From assembly GCF_003014615.1 (NCBI RefSeq), contig NZ_PYGI01000005.1:62001-126000 (forward strand): a stretch of DNA of 64,000 nucleotides, written 5' to 3'. Below the pieces are notes generated by a model. The model had not been told where the DNA came from. It did not search any database and was given only the letters and a program-made list of their open reading frames with translations. Positions within the stretch are counted from its first letter, which is position 1. Every line of letters begins with the position of its first letter. The position numbers and the translations under genes are program-made. Positions 9,097-19,453 of the stretch are shown in pieces. This stretch comes from Marinobacterium halophilum. GTDB taxonomy: Bacteria; Pseudomonadota; Gammaproteobacteria; Pseudomonadales; Balneatricaceae.

Positions 9097-9816
9097 TTAC
9101 TCCCCAAGATCCAATTGACGCCAGACCGCACCATCACTTTTCTTATCCAGCAGCTGAATGAAGGCGTCATGCTGGCGCAATTCATCCGCGCTGGCTCGCA
9201 CGACCGCTAAAGGCGAGTGCGTCACTACTCGACGGATCGGCTCATCATCACTGTCATCCCCCTGCCCTGACGACTGCCCCAGCTGCAAGGCGGTCTGACC
9301 GCCGGTCAGGAACAGATAGACATCGGCCAGAATCTCGGAGTCCAGCAATGCGCCATGAAGTTCACGGTGCGAGTTGTCGATTCCGTATCGACGACACAGT
9401 GCATCAAGGCTGTTGCGCTGCCCGGGATGCTTTTTGCGTGCCATCGCCAGGGTATCGGTGATCGTACAGATATCTTCCATACGCTCACTGAAGCCATTAC
9501 GCGCCAATTCGGTATTCAGGAAGCCGATATCAAATGCCGCATTATGGATAATCAGTTCTGCACCACGAACAAAGTTCAGGAAATCCGCACCCAGAGACGC
9601 AAATTTTGGCTTGTCTTCCAGAAACTCATTGGTGATTCCGTGTACTTCAATCGCTTCGGTTTCAACCGTCCGGTCAGGCTTAAGATAGTGATGCCACGTA
9701 TTACCGGTCAGCTTGCGACGAACCATCTCGACGCACCCGATCTCGATAATATTGTGACCCGCTTCGGGATCGATACCTGTCGTTTCGGTATCCAGAATAA
9801 TCTGACGCATACTCAC
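9097..9816 (-). CDS. dnaQ: DnaQ, DNA polymerase III epsilon proofreading subunit
   Basis: This is the 3'-5' proofreading exonuclease of the replicative polymerase. The 239-aa protein has all DEDDh motifs: ExoI LDTETTG near residue 8, ExoII HNAAFDIGFLN near 90, and ExoIII HGALLDSEILA near 155 with the catalytic His. The C-terminal tail that contacts the alpha subunit is present but divergent. The GTG start overlaps the TAG of rnhA (TAGTGAG); an ATG two codons later is possible. The rnhA-dnaQ pair is a common gammaproteobacterial arrangement, although here the two genes share a strand rather than being divergent as in E. coli. Confidence 0.94.
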   Translation of the reverse strand: MSMRQIILDTETTGIDPEAGHNIIEIGCVEMVRRKLTGNTWHHYLKPDRTVETEAIEVHGITNEFLEDKPKFASLGADFLNFVRGAELIIHNAAFDIGFLNTELARNGFSERMEDICTITDTLAMARKKHPGQRNSLDALCRRYGIDNSHRELHGALLDSEILADVYLFLTGGQTALQLGQSSGQGDDSDDEPIRRVVTHSPLAVVRASADELRQHDAFIQLLDKKSDGAVWRQLDLGE

Positions 9817-10253
9817 TACTTGCCGAACTCCTCTACACCCCGGTTTGCCAACTGGTCAGCCCGCTCATTCTCGGGATGACCACTATGCCCCTTGACCCAG
9901 CGCCAATCGACTTCATGACGCGCCACCTGCTCATCGAGCGCCTGCCACAAATCGATATTCTTCACCGGCTTCCTGGCAGCGGTTTTCCAGCCATTACGCT
10001 TCCAACCTGCCAGCCAGCTCATAATCCCCTGACGTAAATATTGCGAGTCAGTGGTCAGCACCACGCTGCATGAGCGCTTCAAACTTGCCAGTGCCGAGAT
10101 AGCTGCCTGCAGCTCCATTCGGTTATTAGTGGTATCCGGCTCACCGCCGTACAACTCTTTTTCCTGCTCGCCGTAACGCAACAATGCGCCCCAGCCACCC
10201 GGTCCCGGATTACCCTTGCAGGCACCATCGGTAAATATCTCAACTGGTTTCAA
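9816..10253 (-). CDS. rnhA: RnhA, ribonuclease HI
   Basis: This endonuclease cuts RNA in RNA-DNA hybrids. The 145-aa protein has the type 1 RNase H core: [14 protein letters not shown] with the first catalytic Asp near residue 9, ELQAAISAL with the catalytic Glu, TDSQYL with the second Asp, and the C-terminal [18 protein letters not shown] containing the active-site His and final Asp. The start is TTG; an in-frame stop three codons upstream leaves no earlier start. The gene lies one base downstream of the methyltransferase gene. Confidence 0.95.
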   Translation of the reverse strand: MKPVEIFTDGACKGNPGPGGWGALLRYGEQEKELYGGEPDTTNNRMELQAAISALASLKRSCSVVLTTDSQYLRQGIMSWLAGWKRNGWKTAARKPVKNIDLWQALDEQVARHEVDWRWVKGHSGHPENERADQLANRGVEEFGK

Positions 10254-10254
10254 A

Positions 10255-11019
10255 TCACTTCATCCTTCTGGCGGTCGGCTTCGGTTCAGCACTCGGCATA
10301 CTCAATAACCGCCTGTGTTTCCATTCGGCTTTCAACGGGGTCATACCCGCTACATCTTTACGTGCCAGCACCATCAAAACTGCACCGCTATTAATTGGCA
10401 ACTTGCGACTGCAACACTCAAACATGCGCAACCGTTGACGCCAGCGTTCGCTCTCAATCGGCAGATGATGGCACATACTCCGGTTTTTCAAACTGGTCAT
10501 TTCCAGCAATCCGAGCCAGTCCTGCAACCGCCCCGGACTAATGAATTGCCCGCTCCACAACGGCGGCATGCGCCGCTTGAAAAAGCGCCATAGGCCCCAG
10601 TAACTGACAGGGTTGAAACTGAAGCTCAAAAGATGTCCGCCCGGACGCAGCACGCGTGCGGCTTCGCGCAACACCTGATGCGGGTTATCTGCGTAATCCA
10701 GTGCATGATGCAATATCACCACATCAACCTCGCTGGACTGGATCGGCAGCTCGGCAGGATGTGCAATCAAGGTACGAGCATCGGCACCCAGCTGCATCTG
10801 CGGAATCAGCGTCAGCTTGCGTGACACCGGACTGGCACCAAACAGGCACTGACGATGATCCCAGCCAATCTGCAGCAGATGATATCCGAATAGCGTTGGC
10901 AACACCTGTTCGGCAAAGTCCTGCTCTTGCTGCAGCAACTCCTGCCCCAATGGGCTGTCAAACCAATCACTAAGCAACGGTATCAGTTGCGGGTACGGCA
11001 GCTGTTCGCTGAACTTCAT
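10255..11019 (-). CDS. Class I SAM-dependent methyltransferase
   Basis: This is a Rossmann-fold methyltransferase of unknown substrate, 254 aa. The methyltransferase-11-type core runs from about residue 40 to 180 and includes [34 protein letters not shown]. It resembles the uncharacterised YafS-type proteins often found between gloB and rnhA in gammaproteobacteria, and here it sits exactly there: divergent from gloB and immediately upstream of rnhA. The glycine-rich SAM loop is weak in this sequence. The C-terminus is rich in Lys/Arg. The substrate cannot be deduced from the sequence. Confidence 0.8.
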   Translation of the reverse strand: MKFSEQLPYPQLIPLLSDWFDSPLGQELLQQEQDFAEQVLPTLFGYHLLQIGWDHRQCLFGASPVSRKLTLIPQMQLGADARTLIAHPAELPIQSSEVDVVILHHALDYADNPHQVLREAARVLRPGGHLLSFSFNPVSYWGLWRFFKRRMPPLWSGQFISPGRLQDWLGLLEMTSLKNRSMCHHLPIESERWRQRLRMFECCSRKLPINSGAVLMVLARKDVAGMTPLKAEWKHRRLLSMPSAEPKPTARRMK

Positions 11020-11133
11020 GCAAAGCCACCCTCTTCTGACTTAGATGTAAACTCGTGCCAGTATACAGTACCCTTATAGGGCTCTGAACCACGAAATGCC
11101 ATGACTACAGCCATAGACTCACAGGACGTCAAC

Positions 11134-11910
11134 ATGTTCATCGTCACCGCCATTCCTGCTTTTAATGATAATTACATCTGGGCACTGAGTACTCACGCAC
11201 AGCCGGATGCCGTCATTGTGGTCGATCCTGGCGATGCCGCACCGGTTCTGGAGTGGCTGCAACGCGAACAGCGTTCATTGCATGCCATCCTGATTACCCA
11301 TCATCACAACGACCACACTGGTGGTGTTGCCGAACTTTCCGCCCATGCCGACATACCGGTATACGGGCCGCACAACTCACCCTTCAAGGGAATCACTCAT
11401 CCGCTGGCGGCCGGAGATACCCTCGAACTGCTGGGCCAACAGCTGAATATACAAGCCGTGCCCGCGCACACACGCGACCATATCAGCTACTTCCAGCCTG
11501 CCGGTACTGCACAGCTGTTCTGCGGCGACACCCTTTTCCTGGCAGGTTGTGGCCGTCTGTTTGAAGGCAGTGCCAAAGAAATGCTTAGTGCCATGCAGTA
11601 TTTTTCTTCACTGCCTGACACCACTGAAGTCTATTGCACCCATGAATATTCATTGGCCAATCTGGCATTCGCGGCCAGCGTAGAGCCCGAAAATACTGAT
11701 ATTCGCCGGGTTCATCAGCATTGTCATGAGCTGCGCAGCCAAGGCCTGCCTACCCTGCCATCCACCATTGCTCAGGAAAAACTGATCAATCCGTTCATGC
11801 GGACTCAGGTCAACACCGTCGTCCTGGCCGCCGAGCATTTTTGTGGTGCCGCCCTGAGGTCAGAAGTCGAAGTTCTGGCTGCACTGCGCGAGTGGAAAAA
11901 CCAGTTCTGA
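11134..11910 (+). CDS. gloB: GloB, hydroxyacylglutathione hydrolase (glyoxalase II)
   Basis: This metallo-beta-lactamase-fold thioesterase converts S-D-lactoylglutathione to D-lactate and glutathione in methylglyoxal detoxification. The 258-aa protein has the dinuclear metal motif THHHNDHTGG near residue 53, the typical start MFIVTAIPAFNDNYIW, and later metal ligands in CGDTLFLAGCGRLFEG and YCTHEY. I use the ATG at 11134, 8 nt after AGGA, because family members begin here. An ATG 11 codons upstream would add an atypical extension. It is divergent from the methyltransferase gene. Confidence 0.94.
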   Translation: MFIVTAIPAFNDNYIWALSTHAQPDAVIVVDPGDAAPVLEWLQREQRSLHAILITHHHNDHTGGVAELSAHADIPVYGPHNSPFKGITHPLAAGDTLELLGQQLNIQAVPAHTRDHISYFQPAGTAQLFCGDTLFLAGCGRLFEGSAKEMLSAMQYFSSLPDTTEVYCTHEYSLANLAFAASVEPENTDIRRVHQHCHELRSQGLPTLPSTIAQEKLINPFMRTQVNTVVLAAEHFCGAALRSEVEVLAALREWKNQF

Positions 11911-11974
11911 TTGACCCTCCTGCCCGGGGTCCATAGAATCATGTTTTTTAAGGTTATTTCAGGACTGATTTACA

Positions 11975-13576
11975 ATGCGACGAGTGCCCGCCCCCCTTCT
12001 GGCCGCGATGCTGGGAATGTTCCTTGTCGGCTGTCAGACGGCGTCTGTACAGCCCCAGTCTGCACGCGTCGCGCCAACCGATCAAACGCTTGCATCCCTG
12101 GCTGGCAAAAACCGCGCCGAGGCATCAAAGCCTGACCAGCAACCCGAAGATCTCTGGGCACTGAGCCGCCAGCACATGCAACTGCCGCTGGACCTTGAGC
12201 ACCCGCGTATCCAAACGCAGCTCAACTGGTATCAACGCCACCCCTCTCATCTGCTGCGGGTGACCGAGCGAGCACAGCCTTACTATTACTATATTCTGAA
12301 CGAAGTACTGAAGCGGGATATGCCCGCCGAAATGGCACTGCTGCCCATGATTGAAAGTGCCTACGACCCCTTTGCCTACTCACACGCCCGTGCGGCAGGC
12401 CCTTGGCAGTTCATCCCGGGTACGGCACGCCACTTCGGACTGCGCACCAACTGGTGGTATGACGGCCGTCGCGACATTGTCGCCTCTACCGATGCCGCAC
12501 TGACCTATCTGCAACAACTGCACAAACGCTTTGACGGTGACTGGCTACTGGCTCTGGCGGCCTACAATGCCGGTGGCGGCACCGTGAATCGGGCCATGCG
12601 CCGTAATCGTGAAAAAGGCCAACCCACAGACTTCTGGTCGCTTGATCTGCCGCGCGAAACCCAGGCATATGTGCCCAAATTACTGGCCGTCGCACGTGTG
12701 ATCCGTGATGCAGACACACTCGATCTGGCCATCACGCCGGTCGCTAACCGGCCTCATTTCGCCATGGTTGAAACCGGTGGCCAGATCGACCTGGCACAGG
12801 TTGCCAGCATGGCCGAGATGGAATTGAAAACACTGTATCGCCTCAATCCCGGCTTCAATCGTTGGGCAACCGATCCGGAAGGTCCACATAAATTGCTCAT
12901 ACCGGTCGAAAAAGCCGAACAACTGCGTGAACGCCTGAGCGCCCTGCCGATTGCCAACAGAGTCAGCTGGCACCATTACAAAGTAAAACCCGGCGATACT
13001 CTCAGCACCATTGCCCAGCGCTTCAACAGCTCAACCCGCGTCATTCGTCAAGGCAACCGCCTCAAGGGCAACCTTATCCGCGTCGGACAAAGTCTGGTCG
13101 TGCCCAAACCGGGACAGACAGCTGAGCACTATGCGCTCAGTGAAGATCAGCGCAAACAGGCGAAGATCAAGCAACTCGAACAACGTCACGACAACACGCT
13201 ATACCACGCGGTCGGCAACGGTGAAAGTTTCTGGAGCATCGCCCGCCGCTACGGTGTCAGTGTGCGCGAATTGGCACGCTGGAACCAGATGGCACCCGGC
13301 GACACTCTGCGCACCGGCCAAAAGCTGTTAGTACTCAATGCCACCGCGGCCACAACAGACAGCACACCCCGGATGGATCTGGCTGTACGGGATGCGCGCG
13401 ACATGGTTCGCAAAGTGGGTTACCGTATCCGCAGGGGTGATTCACTATCGCGCATCGCCAACCGCTTTAGTGTCAGTATCGACGACATTCTGAGCTGGAA
13501 CAGCCTCACTACTGACACGCTGTTGCGCCCAGGTCAGCCATTGACGCTGTACATCAATATTGCCGATGCAGGTTAA
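11975..13576 (+). CDS. mltD: MltD, membrane-bound lytic transglycosylase with LysM repeats
   Basis: This outer-membrane lipoprotein cleaves peptidoglycan glycan strands to 1,6-anhydromuropeptides. The 533-aa precursor has a lipobox (FLVGCQ, acylated Cys20). The SLT catalytic domain (about residues 100-230) contains the catalytic Glu in MIESAYDP and the motif AGPWQFIPGTARHFGL. Three LysM repeats start at YKVKPGDTLSTIAQRF, YHAVGNGESFWSIARRYGV and YRIRRGDSLSRIANRFS. E. coli MltD has two, so this one is slightly longer. It is followed after 3 nt by a small membrane gene and then yejABEF, consistent with wall turnover products being re-imported. Confidence 0.94.
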   Translation: MRRVPAPLLAAMLGMFLVGCQTASVQPQSARVAPTDQTLASLAGKNRAEASKPDQQPEDLWALSRQHMQLPLDLEHPRIQTQLNWYQRHPSHLLRVTERAQPYYYYILNEVLKRDMPAEMALLPMIESAYDPFAYSHARAAGPWQFIPGTARHFGLRTNWWYDGRRDIVASTDAALTYLQQLHKRFDGDWLLALAAYNAGGGTVNRAMRRNREKGQPTDFWSLDLPRETQAYVPKLLAVARVIRDADTLDLAITPVANRPHFAMVETGGQIDLAQVASMAEMELKTLYRLNPGFNRWATDPEGPHKLLIPVEKAEQLRERLSALPIANRVSWHHYKVKPGDTLSTIAQRFNSSTRVIRQGNRLKGNLIRVGQSLVVPKPGQTAEHYALSEDQRKQAKIKQLEQRHDNTLYHAVGNGESFWSIARRYGVSVRELARWNQMAPGDTLRTGQKLLVLNATAATTDSTPRMDLAVRDARDMVRKVGYRIRRGDSLSRIANRFSVSIDDILSWNSLTTDTLLRPGQPLTLYINIADAG

Positions 13577-13579
13577 CGC

Positions 13580-13825
13580 ATGGATACACTGAGCATTTTC
13601 ATTATTGTGGTATCGGTGGTGCTTGCCGTTGCCTTTAAATGGATACTGTTTCGCAAGATCCAGCGCTGGATGGATCAGGATTTGATCAAACAATTAGCGG
13701 CCGGAGACCATACGGCACAGGGCCGCCTGGAACATTATCATCAGCAAATGATCGCCGACGGCATCAAGCGCCCGGAACGTCACCGCCGCCTGCAAGATCA
13801 GGCCAGCGGACCTGGAACACACTAG
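13580..13825 (+). CDS. Small single-pass membrane protein, uncharacterised
   Basis: This is an 81-aa protein I do not recognise. One transmembrane helix (about residues 4-24, IFIIVVSVVLAVAFKWILF) is followed by a basic, polar tail with IQRWMDQDLIKQLAAGD and EHYHQQMIADGIKRPERHRRL, which is probably cytoplasmic. The ATG lies 3 nt after the mltD stop, so it is almost certainly co-transcribed and perhaps translationally coupled. The codon pattern and Arg/Lys distribution look like a real gene. The yejA start follows 58 nt later. Confidence 0.7.
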   Translation: MDTLSIFIIVVSVVLAVAFKWILFRKIQRWMDQDLIKQLAAGDHTAQGRLEHYHQQMIADGIKRPERHRRLQDQASGPGTH

Positions 13826-13883
13826 GCGGTCACGGGGCACGCACCAATATTGACTCATCAAGTATGTTATCAAGGAGAACGCG

Positions 13884-15686
13884 GTGTCCGGATTCAGAGT
13901 AAGACAATCCTTTTTCAGCACAGCCCTGACCCTTGTTTTCAGTTTCACGGCCGCACTGGCACTGGCTGAACCGGCCTCGGTTCACGGTATTGCCATGCAT
14001 GGCACGCCCAAATATCCGGCTGACTTTGAGCACTTCGACTACGTCAACCCCGATGCTCCCAAGGGCGGGCGCTTGCGCGAAGCCGCTATCGGCACATTCG
14101 ACAGCCTCAATCCTTTCATCATCAAGGGTACCGTGGCCGACGGCACTGGGCTGCTGTATGACTCACTGCTCAGTCGCTCACTGGATGAACCGTTTTCGCT
14201 CTATGGACTGCTCGCCCGCCAACTGCGCGTAGCCGACGACCGCAGCTGGATTGAGTTCGATCTGCACCCGGAGGCACGCTTTAATGATGGCACTCCGGTC
14301 ACCGCAGCGGATGTGGTGTTCACCTTCACCATCCTGCGCGAACAAGGCAGCCCCTTTTTCAAAAGCTATTATGCCGATATTGAGCGCATAACCGCCATTG
14401 CCCCGCTCAGCGTCCGTTTCGAGTTCAGCGACACCACCAACCGCGAACTGCCACTGATCGTTGGCGAAGTGCCGATATTGCCGGCACACGCATGGGCCGA
14501 CAAGGACTTCACCGCCCCCTCACTGGACATTCCCGTCGGTTCCGGCCCTTACACGATCAGCACCATTGATCCCGGCCGCACCCTGACCTACACCCGCCGC
14601 AATGATTACTGGGGCGCGGACTTACCGGTCAACCGCGGCCGCTTCAACTTCGACGAGCGCCAATACGATTACTACCGCGACAGCACCGTCGCGCTTGAGG
14701 CCTTCAAGGCTGGCGAATACGACTTCCGTACTGAATTTGCTTCCAAGGCGTGGGCAACCGGCTATACCGGTGCGCCGTTTGATGAGGGCCGCATTCGCAA
14801 GGAAGAAATTGCCCATCAAAACCCTCGCGGCATGCAGGGCTTTGTGATGAATACACGCCGCAACCTGTTTGCCGATGTCCGAGTACGCCAGGCACTGACC
14901 CAGGTCTTTGATTTCGAGTGGACCAACCGCAACCTGTTTTATGGTGCCTATACCCGCAGCAACAGCTACTTTTCCAACTCGGAGATGGCCGCCGATCAAC
15001 TGCCAACACCTGCTGAACTGGAGATTCTGGAGCCTGTTCGCGATCAGGTACCGGCCGAAGTCTTTACCCAGGTGTACAAGGCACCGAGTACTGACGGTTC
15101 CGGTCGCAACCGCATCCAACTGCGCAAGGCTCTGGGCCTGCTGCAGGAAGCCGGCTGGACCTTGGAAAACGGTCGCCTGATCAATGCTGATGGTGAACCC
15201 TTCCATTTTGAAATCCTGCTGGTGCAAAAAGAGTTTGAGCGGGTTGTCTCACCCTATATCCGCAATCTTGAACGATTGGGCATTAGTGCCGACATCCGCA
15301 TTGTCGATGTATCGCAATACATCAACCGGTTGCGTCAGTTCGACTTCGACATGGTGGTCTACGGCTTTGGCCAGTCCAGCTCTCCCGGAAATGAACAACG
15401 CGATTATTGGCACTCAGATGCGGCACAGCGTCCCGCCAGCCGCAACCTGATCGGCATCCAGAATCCCGCTGTAGACTATCTGGTCGAAAAGCTGATCGCG
15501 GCACCTAACCGTGAGCAGTTGGTGCTGCGTGCTCGCGCCCTTGATCGGGTTCTGCAGTGGAATCACTATGTTATTCCGCATTACCACATCAGCGCCTGGC
15601 GCATCGCCTACTGGGACAAGTTTGAGCATCCCGAAACCAGCCCTACCTATGATCTGGGCCTGGATACCTGGTGGATGAAGCCTTGA
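13884..15686 (+). CDS. yejA: YejA, periplasmic peptide-binding protein
   Basis: This is the extracellular solute-binding protein (SBP family 5) of the Yej peptide importer. Yej is known in enterobacteria for uptake of oligopeptides and microcin C, and in other species for muropeptide fragments. The 600-aa precursor has a signal peptide ending ALALAEPA. The YejA-typical N-terminus [20 protein letters not shown] and the SBP_bac_5 body follow. The start is GTG with AAGGAG at 7-nt spacing. The TGA overlaps the ATG of yejB by one base. It is first of four intact yej genes. Confidence 0.93.
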   Translation: MSGFRVRQSFFSTALTLVFSFTAALALAEPASVHGIAMHGTPKYPADFEHFDYVNPDAPKGGRLREAAIGTFDSLNPFIIKGTVADGTGLLYDSLLSRSLDEPFSLYGLLARQLRVADDRSWIEFDLHPEARFNDGTPVTAADVVFTFTILREQGSPFFKSYYADIERITAIAPLSVRFEFSDTTNRELPLIVGEVPILPAHAWADKDFTAPSLDIPVGSGPYTISTIDPGRTLTYTRRNDYWGADLPVNRGRFNFDERQYDYYRDSTVALEAFKAGEYDFRTEFASKAWATGYTGAPFDEGRIRKEEIAHQNPRGMQGFVMNTRRNLFADVRVRQALTQVFDFEWTNRNLFYGAYTRSNSYFSNSEMAADQLPTPAELEILEPVRDQVPAEVFTQVYKAPSTDGSGRNRIQLRKALGLLQEAGWTLENGRLINADGEPFHFEILLVQKEFERVVSPYIRNLERLGISADIRIVDVSQYINRLRQFDFDMVVYGFGQSSSPGNEQRDYWHSDAAQRPASRNLIGIQNPAVDYLVEKLIAAPNREQLVLRARALDRVLQWNHYVIPHYHISAWRIAYWDKFEHPETSPTYDLGLDTWWMKP

Positions 15687-16774
15687 TGGCCGCCTATATA
15701 CTGCGGCGACTGCTGCTGATCATCCCTACCCTGTTTGGCATTCTCCTGCTGAACTTCGTACTGGTGCAGTTCGCACCCGGCGGCCCGGTCGAACAGACAC
15801 TCGCTCAGCTGCAAGGCTTTGGTGATGCCGCCGGCAATCGCATCGGCAGCAGCCAGCAATCGGATGTCGCCGCCGGTAGCCAGAACGAATCCGGTTACCG
15901 GGGGGCACAGGGGCTGGACCCCTCACTGGTAGCGGAGATCGAGCGCCTGTACGGTTTCGACAAACCGGCTCATGAACGTTTTTATCAAATGCTGGTCAGC
16001 TATCTGCAATTCGATTTCGGCAAAAGTTTCTACAGCGATAAAAGCGTCACCGACCTGATCATAGAAAAGCTGCCGGTATCGATCTCACTTGGCCTCTGGA
16101 CCACCCTGCTGACCTACCTGATCTCTGTCCCTCTGGGGATTCGCAAGGCGGTCAGGGATGGCTCGGCGTTTGATGTCTGGACCAGCAGCGCCATTATTGT
16201 CGGCTACGCCATCCCCAACTTCCTGTTTGCCATCCTGCTGATCGTCCTGTTCGCCGGCGGTACCTATCTGGAATGGTTCCCGCTACGCGGCCTGACCTCG
16301 CAGAACTTCGATCAGTTGACCTGGTGGCAACAGATCGGCGACTACTTCTGGCATATTACTCTGCCGGTCCTGGCATCGGTTGTATCGAGTTTCGCCACCC
16401 TCACCATGCTGACCAAAAACTCGTTTCTGGATGAAATCAACAAGCAGTATGTACTGACTGCCAGAGCCAAGGGACTTGGCGAGAACGCCGTGCTCTACCG
16501 CCATGTTTTCCGCAACGCCATGCTGCTGATCATCGCCGGTATGCCTGCGGCTCTGATCGGCATCTTTTTCACCGGCTCCATGCTGATTGAGGTGATCTTC
16601 TCACTGGATGGCCTTGGCCTGCTTGGCTACGAAGCGGTTATTAACCGGGATTATCCCGTCATTTTCGGTACGCTCTATATTTTCACCCTGGCAGGCCTGC
16701 TGATGAAGCTGGTCAGCGACATCACCTACACACTGGTGGACCCTCGCATCGACTTCAGTAGCCGAGAGGTATAA
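15686..16774 (+). CDS. yejB: YejB, peptide ABC transporter permease
   Basis: This is an inner-membrane permease of the Yej importer, in the DppB/OppB type binding-protein-dependent transport family. The 362-aa protein starts [20 protein letters not shown] (first membrane helix). It has the long soluble insertion typical of YejB between the first two helices (about residues 45-95), and the ATPase-contacting loop [21 protein letters not shown] start at the ATG that overlaps the yejA TGA; an upstream in-frame ATG lies inside yejA. It pairs with YejE. Confidence 0.94.
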   Translation: MAAYILRRLLLIIPTLFGILLLNFVLVQFAPGGPVEQTLAQLQGFGDAAGNRIGSSQQSDVAAGSQNESGYRGAQGLDPSLVAEIERLYGFDKPAHERFYQMLVSYLQFDFGKSFYSDKSVTDLIIEKLPVSISLGLWTTLLTYLISVPLGIRKAVRDGSAFDVWTSSAIIVGYAIPNFLFAILLIVLFAGGTYLEWFPLRGLTSQNFDQLTWWQQIGDYFWHITLPVLASVVSSFATLTMLTKNSFLDEINKQYVLTARAKGLGENAVLYRHVFRNAMLLIIAGMPAALIGIFFTGSMLIEVIFSLDGLGLLGYEAVINRDYPVIFGTLYIFTLAGLLMKLVSDITYTLVDPRIDFSSREV

Positions 16775-16777
16775 ACC

Positions 16778-17800
16778 ATGCCCCTGTCACCCATGCAACG
16801 CCGACGTCTGGACAGTTTCAAGCGCAACCGCAGGGGCTTCTGGTCACTGTGGCTGTTTCTGCTGCTGTTCGGCTTCAGCCTTTGCGCCGAAATGATCGCT
16901 AACGACAAACCCCTGCTGATCAACCATCAACAGCAGCTGCACTGGCCACTGCTGCAGGACTATACCGAAGTCGATTTTGGCGGCGAGTTTGCTCTGCCTG
17001 TAGATTATCGTGACCCTTACATACAGACACTGATCGAAGAAAGTGGTGGCTGGATGATCTGGCCACTGGTACGTTTTGGCCACGACACCATCAACTATGA
17101 CCTTAGCCAACCGGCTCCGTCTCCGCCTTCGCCGGACAACTGGCTGGGAACGGATGATCAAGGCCGCGATGTATTGGCCCGCGTGATCTACGGTTTCAGG
17201 ATATCGATTCTGTTTGCACTGGCCCTGACCCTGGCAAGCTCGGTGATTGGCGTCTGCGCCGGTGCCGTGCAAGGCTATTATGGCGGGCGCATCGATCTGT
17301 TATTCCAACGCTTTATCGAGATCTGGTCCGGTTTGCCGGTACTGTTTCTGCTGATCATACTGGCAAGCCTGGTACAGCCGAATTTCTGGTGGCTGCTGGG
17401 CATCATGCTGCTGTTCTCATGGATGAGCCTGGTCGACGTAGTCAGGGCCGAGTTTCTGCGCGGGCGCAATCTGGAATACGTGCGTGCAGCCAAAGCACTC
17501 GGGCTCAGCGATCTGCGCATCATGTACCGTCATGTCTTGCCCAACGCGATGATCGCGACACTGACCTTCATGCCATTCGTGTTCAACAGTGCCATCGTAA
17601 CCCTTACTGCACTGGACTTTCTCGGCTTCGGGCTACCGCCCGGCTCTCCGTCGCTCGGTGAGCTGGTAGCACAAGGCAAGGAAAACCTGCATGCGCCGTG
17701 GCTTGGCATTACCGCTTTTCTTTCGCTGGCCACCATGCTGACGTTGCTGATCTTTATCGGCGAAGCCGTTCGTGATGCCTTTGACCCCCGGAAAATATGA
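16778..17800 (+). CDS. yejE: YejE, peptide ABC transporter permease
   Basis: This is the second permease of the Yej importer, in the DppC/OppC type. The 340-aa protein has an N-terminal OppC-type segment (RRRLDSFKRNRRGFWSLW) and a first helix. A soluble region of about 100 residues with LGTDDQGRDVLARVIYG follows, then the multi-helix permease domain with the EAA-like loop VRAAKALGLSDLRIMYRHVL. It begins 3 nt after yejB and ends one base before the yejF ATG. Length and motifs are normal for the family. Confidence 0.94.
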   Translation: MPLSPMQRRRLDSFKRNRRGFWSLWLFLLLFGFSLCAEMIANDKPLLINHQQQLHWPLLQDYTEVDFGGEFALPVDYRDPYIQTLIEESGGWMIWPLVRFGHDTINYDLSQPAPSPPSPDNWLGTDDQGRDVLARVIYGFRISILFALALTLASSVIGVCAGAVQGYYGGRIDLLFQRFIEIWSGLPVLFLLIILASLVQPNFWWLLGIMLLFSWMSLVDVVRAEFLRGRNLEYVRAAKALGLSDLRIMYRHVLPNAMIATLTFMPFVFNSAIVTLTALDFLGFGLPPGSPSLGELVAQGKENLHAPWLGITAFLSLATMLTLLIFIGEAVRDAFDPRKI

Positions 17801-17801
17801 C

Positions 17802-19415
17802 ATGACAAGCCCACTGGTTTCAGTCAACAAGCTGTCCGTCTGTTTCAACGGCGCATCAAGCCCTGCGGTAAAGGAGGTCAGCTTTGAAATTGAGGCGGGT
17901 ACCACTCTTGCGCTGGTAGGCGAATCCGGCTCCGGCAAGTCCGTAACCGCACTCTCCCTTTTACGCTTGCTGTCACCCCAGCAGATTCACCCCCCTGAAG
18001 GCCAGATTCTGTACCGTGGTGAAGATCTGTTACAGGCCGACGAGTCACGCCTGCAGCAACTGCGCGGCAATCGCGTGGGTATCATCTTTCAGGAGCCCAT
18101 GACCTCGCTGAATCCACTGCATACACTGGAAAAGCAGATCAGCGAAACCTTGCGCCTGCACAAGGGTTTTAGCCTCGATGCCTGCCGCGAGCGCGTTATT
18201 GAACTGCTGACACTGGTAGGCATCGACGCACCCGAAAAACGGCTGGACCAATACCCGCATCAGCTGTCTGGAGGCCAGCGCCAGCGCGTCATGATTGCCA
18301 TGGCACTGACCAATGAACCAGAGCTGTTGATTGCTGACGAGCCTACGACCGCGCTGGATGTCACCATCCAGCAGCAGATACTGGAGTTGCTGCAAACATT
18401 GCAGGCCCGGTTCAACATGGCGATTCTGCTGATCTCGCACGATCTCAATGTTGTCCGCCGCGTCGCCGATCGCATCTGCGTCATGCATCAAGGTGCAATG
18501 CTGGAAAATCAGGCCTGTAACGACCTGTTTACCCACCCTCAGCATGACTATACTCGCCAGTTGCTGGCCGCCGAACCTGAAGGCTCACCGACACCGGTCG
18601 CCCAGGGCGCACCGTTATTACTGCAAACCCAAGGATTGCAGGTATTGTTCGAGCAACGTAAAGGCCTGTTGCAGCGCGTGCATGACTACCATCGCGCGGT
18701 TGATGGCATTGACCTGCAGTTGCGCGCTGGCGAGACACTGGGCATCGTCGGCGAATCCGGCTCAGGCAAAACTACACTCGCCATGGCGATTCTCCGCCTG
18801 ATCCGTAGTCACGGCGATATCCACTTCAAGCAACACTGCCTGTCGAAGCTGAAACAGAAGCAGATCACACCACTGCGCAAACAGATCCAAGTGGTGTTCC
18901 AGGACCCCTACGGCAGTCTCAGTCCACGCATGAATATACTTGAGATCATCGCTGAAGGGCTGCAAGTTCAAGGCTGTAACGACCTTCAGCAACAGGAGCA
19001 GCACGTCTGCCAGGCACTCGTCGATGTTGGCCTTGACCCGGTAATCCGTCATCGCTACCCGCATGAATTTTCCGGCGGCCAGCGCCAGCGCATCGCCATT
19101 GCCAGAGCATTGGTACTCAAGCCCGAATTGATCATTCTGGACGAGCCGACGTCAGCACTGGACCGTACCGTGCAGAAGCAGATCATTGAATTGCTGCGAA
19201 CCCTGCAGCAACGCTATGGGCTAAGCTATTTATTCATCAGCCATGATCTTGCCGTCGTCCGCGCCATGAGCCACCGCGTAATGGTCATGCAGCATGGCAA
19301 GATTGTCGAGTCTGCGGATACACACGCTCTGTTTGCACACCCCGAACAGGCTTATACCCGCAACCTTCTGGACGCAGCCTGCCTGCCTGATACGCATAAA
19401 AAAGCCACTCATTGA
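17802..19415 (+). CDS. yejF: YejF, duplicated ATPase of the peptide importer
   Basis: This cytosolic ATPase of the Yej importer carries two fused nucleotide-binding domains. The first NBD has [18 protein letters not shown] and [12 protein letters not shown]. The second has [18 protein letters not shown] and [12 protein letters not shown]. The 537-aa protein starts at the ATG at 17802, one base after the yejE stop and preceded by GGAAA. A start ten codons upstream would overlap yejE. Its stop codon lies inside the arm of a strong terminator hairpin, so translation ends within the structure that ends transcription. Confidence 0.94.
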   Translation: MTSPLVSVNKLSVCFNGASSPAVKEVSFEIEAGTTLALVGESGSGKSVTALSLLRLLSPQQIHPPEGQILYRGEDLLQADESRLQQLRGNRVGIIFQEPMTSLNPLHTLEKQISETLRLHKGFSLDACRERVIELLTLVGIDAPEKRLDQYPHQLSGGQRQRVMIAMALTNEPELLIADEPTTALDVTIQQQILELLQTLQARFNMAILLISHDLNVVRRVADRICVMHQGAMLENQACNDLFTHPQHDYTRQLLAAEPEGSPTPVAQGAPLLLQTQGLQVLFEQRKGLLQRVHDYHRAVDGIDLQLRAGETLGIVGESGSGKTTLAMAILRLIRSHGDIHFKQHCLSKLKQKQITPLRKQIQVVFQDPYGSLSPRMNILEIIAEGLQVQGCNDLQQQEQHVCQALVDVGLDPVIRHRYPHEFSGGQRQRIAIARALVLKPELIILDEPTSALDRTVQKQIIELLRTLQQRYGLSYLFISHDLAVVRAMSHRVMVMQHGKIVESADTHALFAHPEQAYTRNLLDAACLPDTHKKATH

Positions 19416-19426
19416 GTGGCTTTTTT
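19398..19426. terminator. Bidirectional rho-independent terminator
   Basis: A 13-bp perfect inverted repeat with arms AAAAAAGCCACTC and GAGTGGCTTTTTT is separated by a 3-nt loop. Both strands end in a T run, so it can terminate yejF rightward and the uncharacterised 263-aa gene leftward. The yejF TGA overlaps the right arm. Confidence 0.92.
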
Positions 19427-19453
19427 ACATACCGTGATCGCGCTATATAAAGG

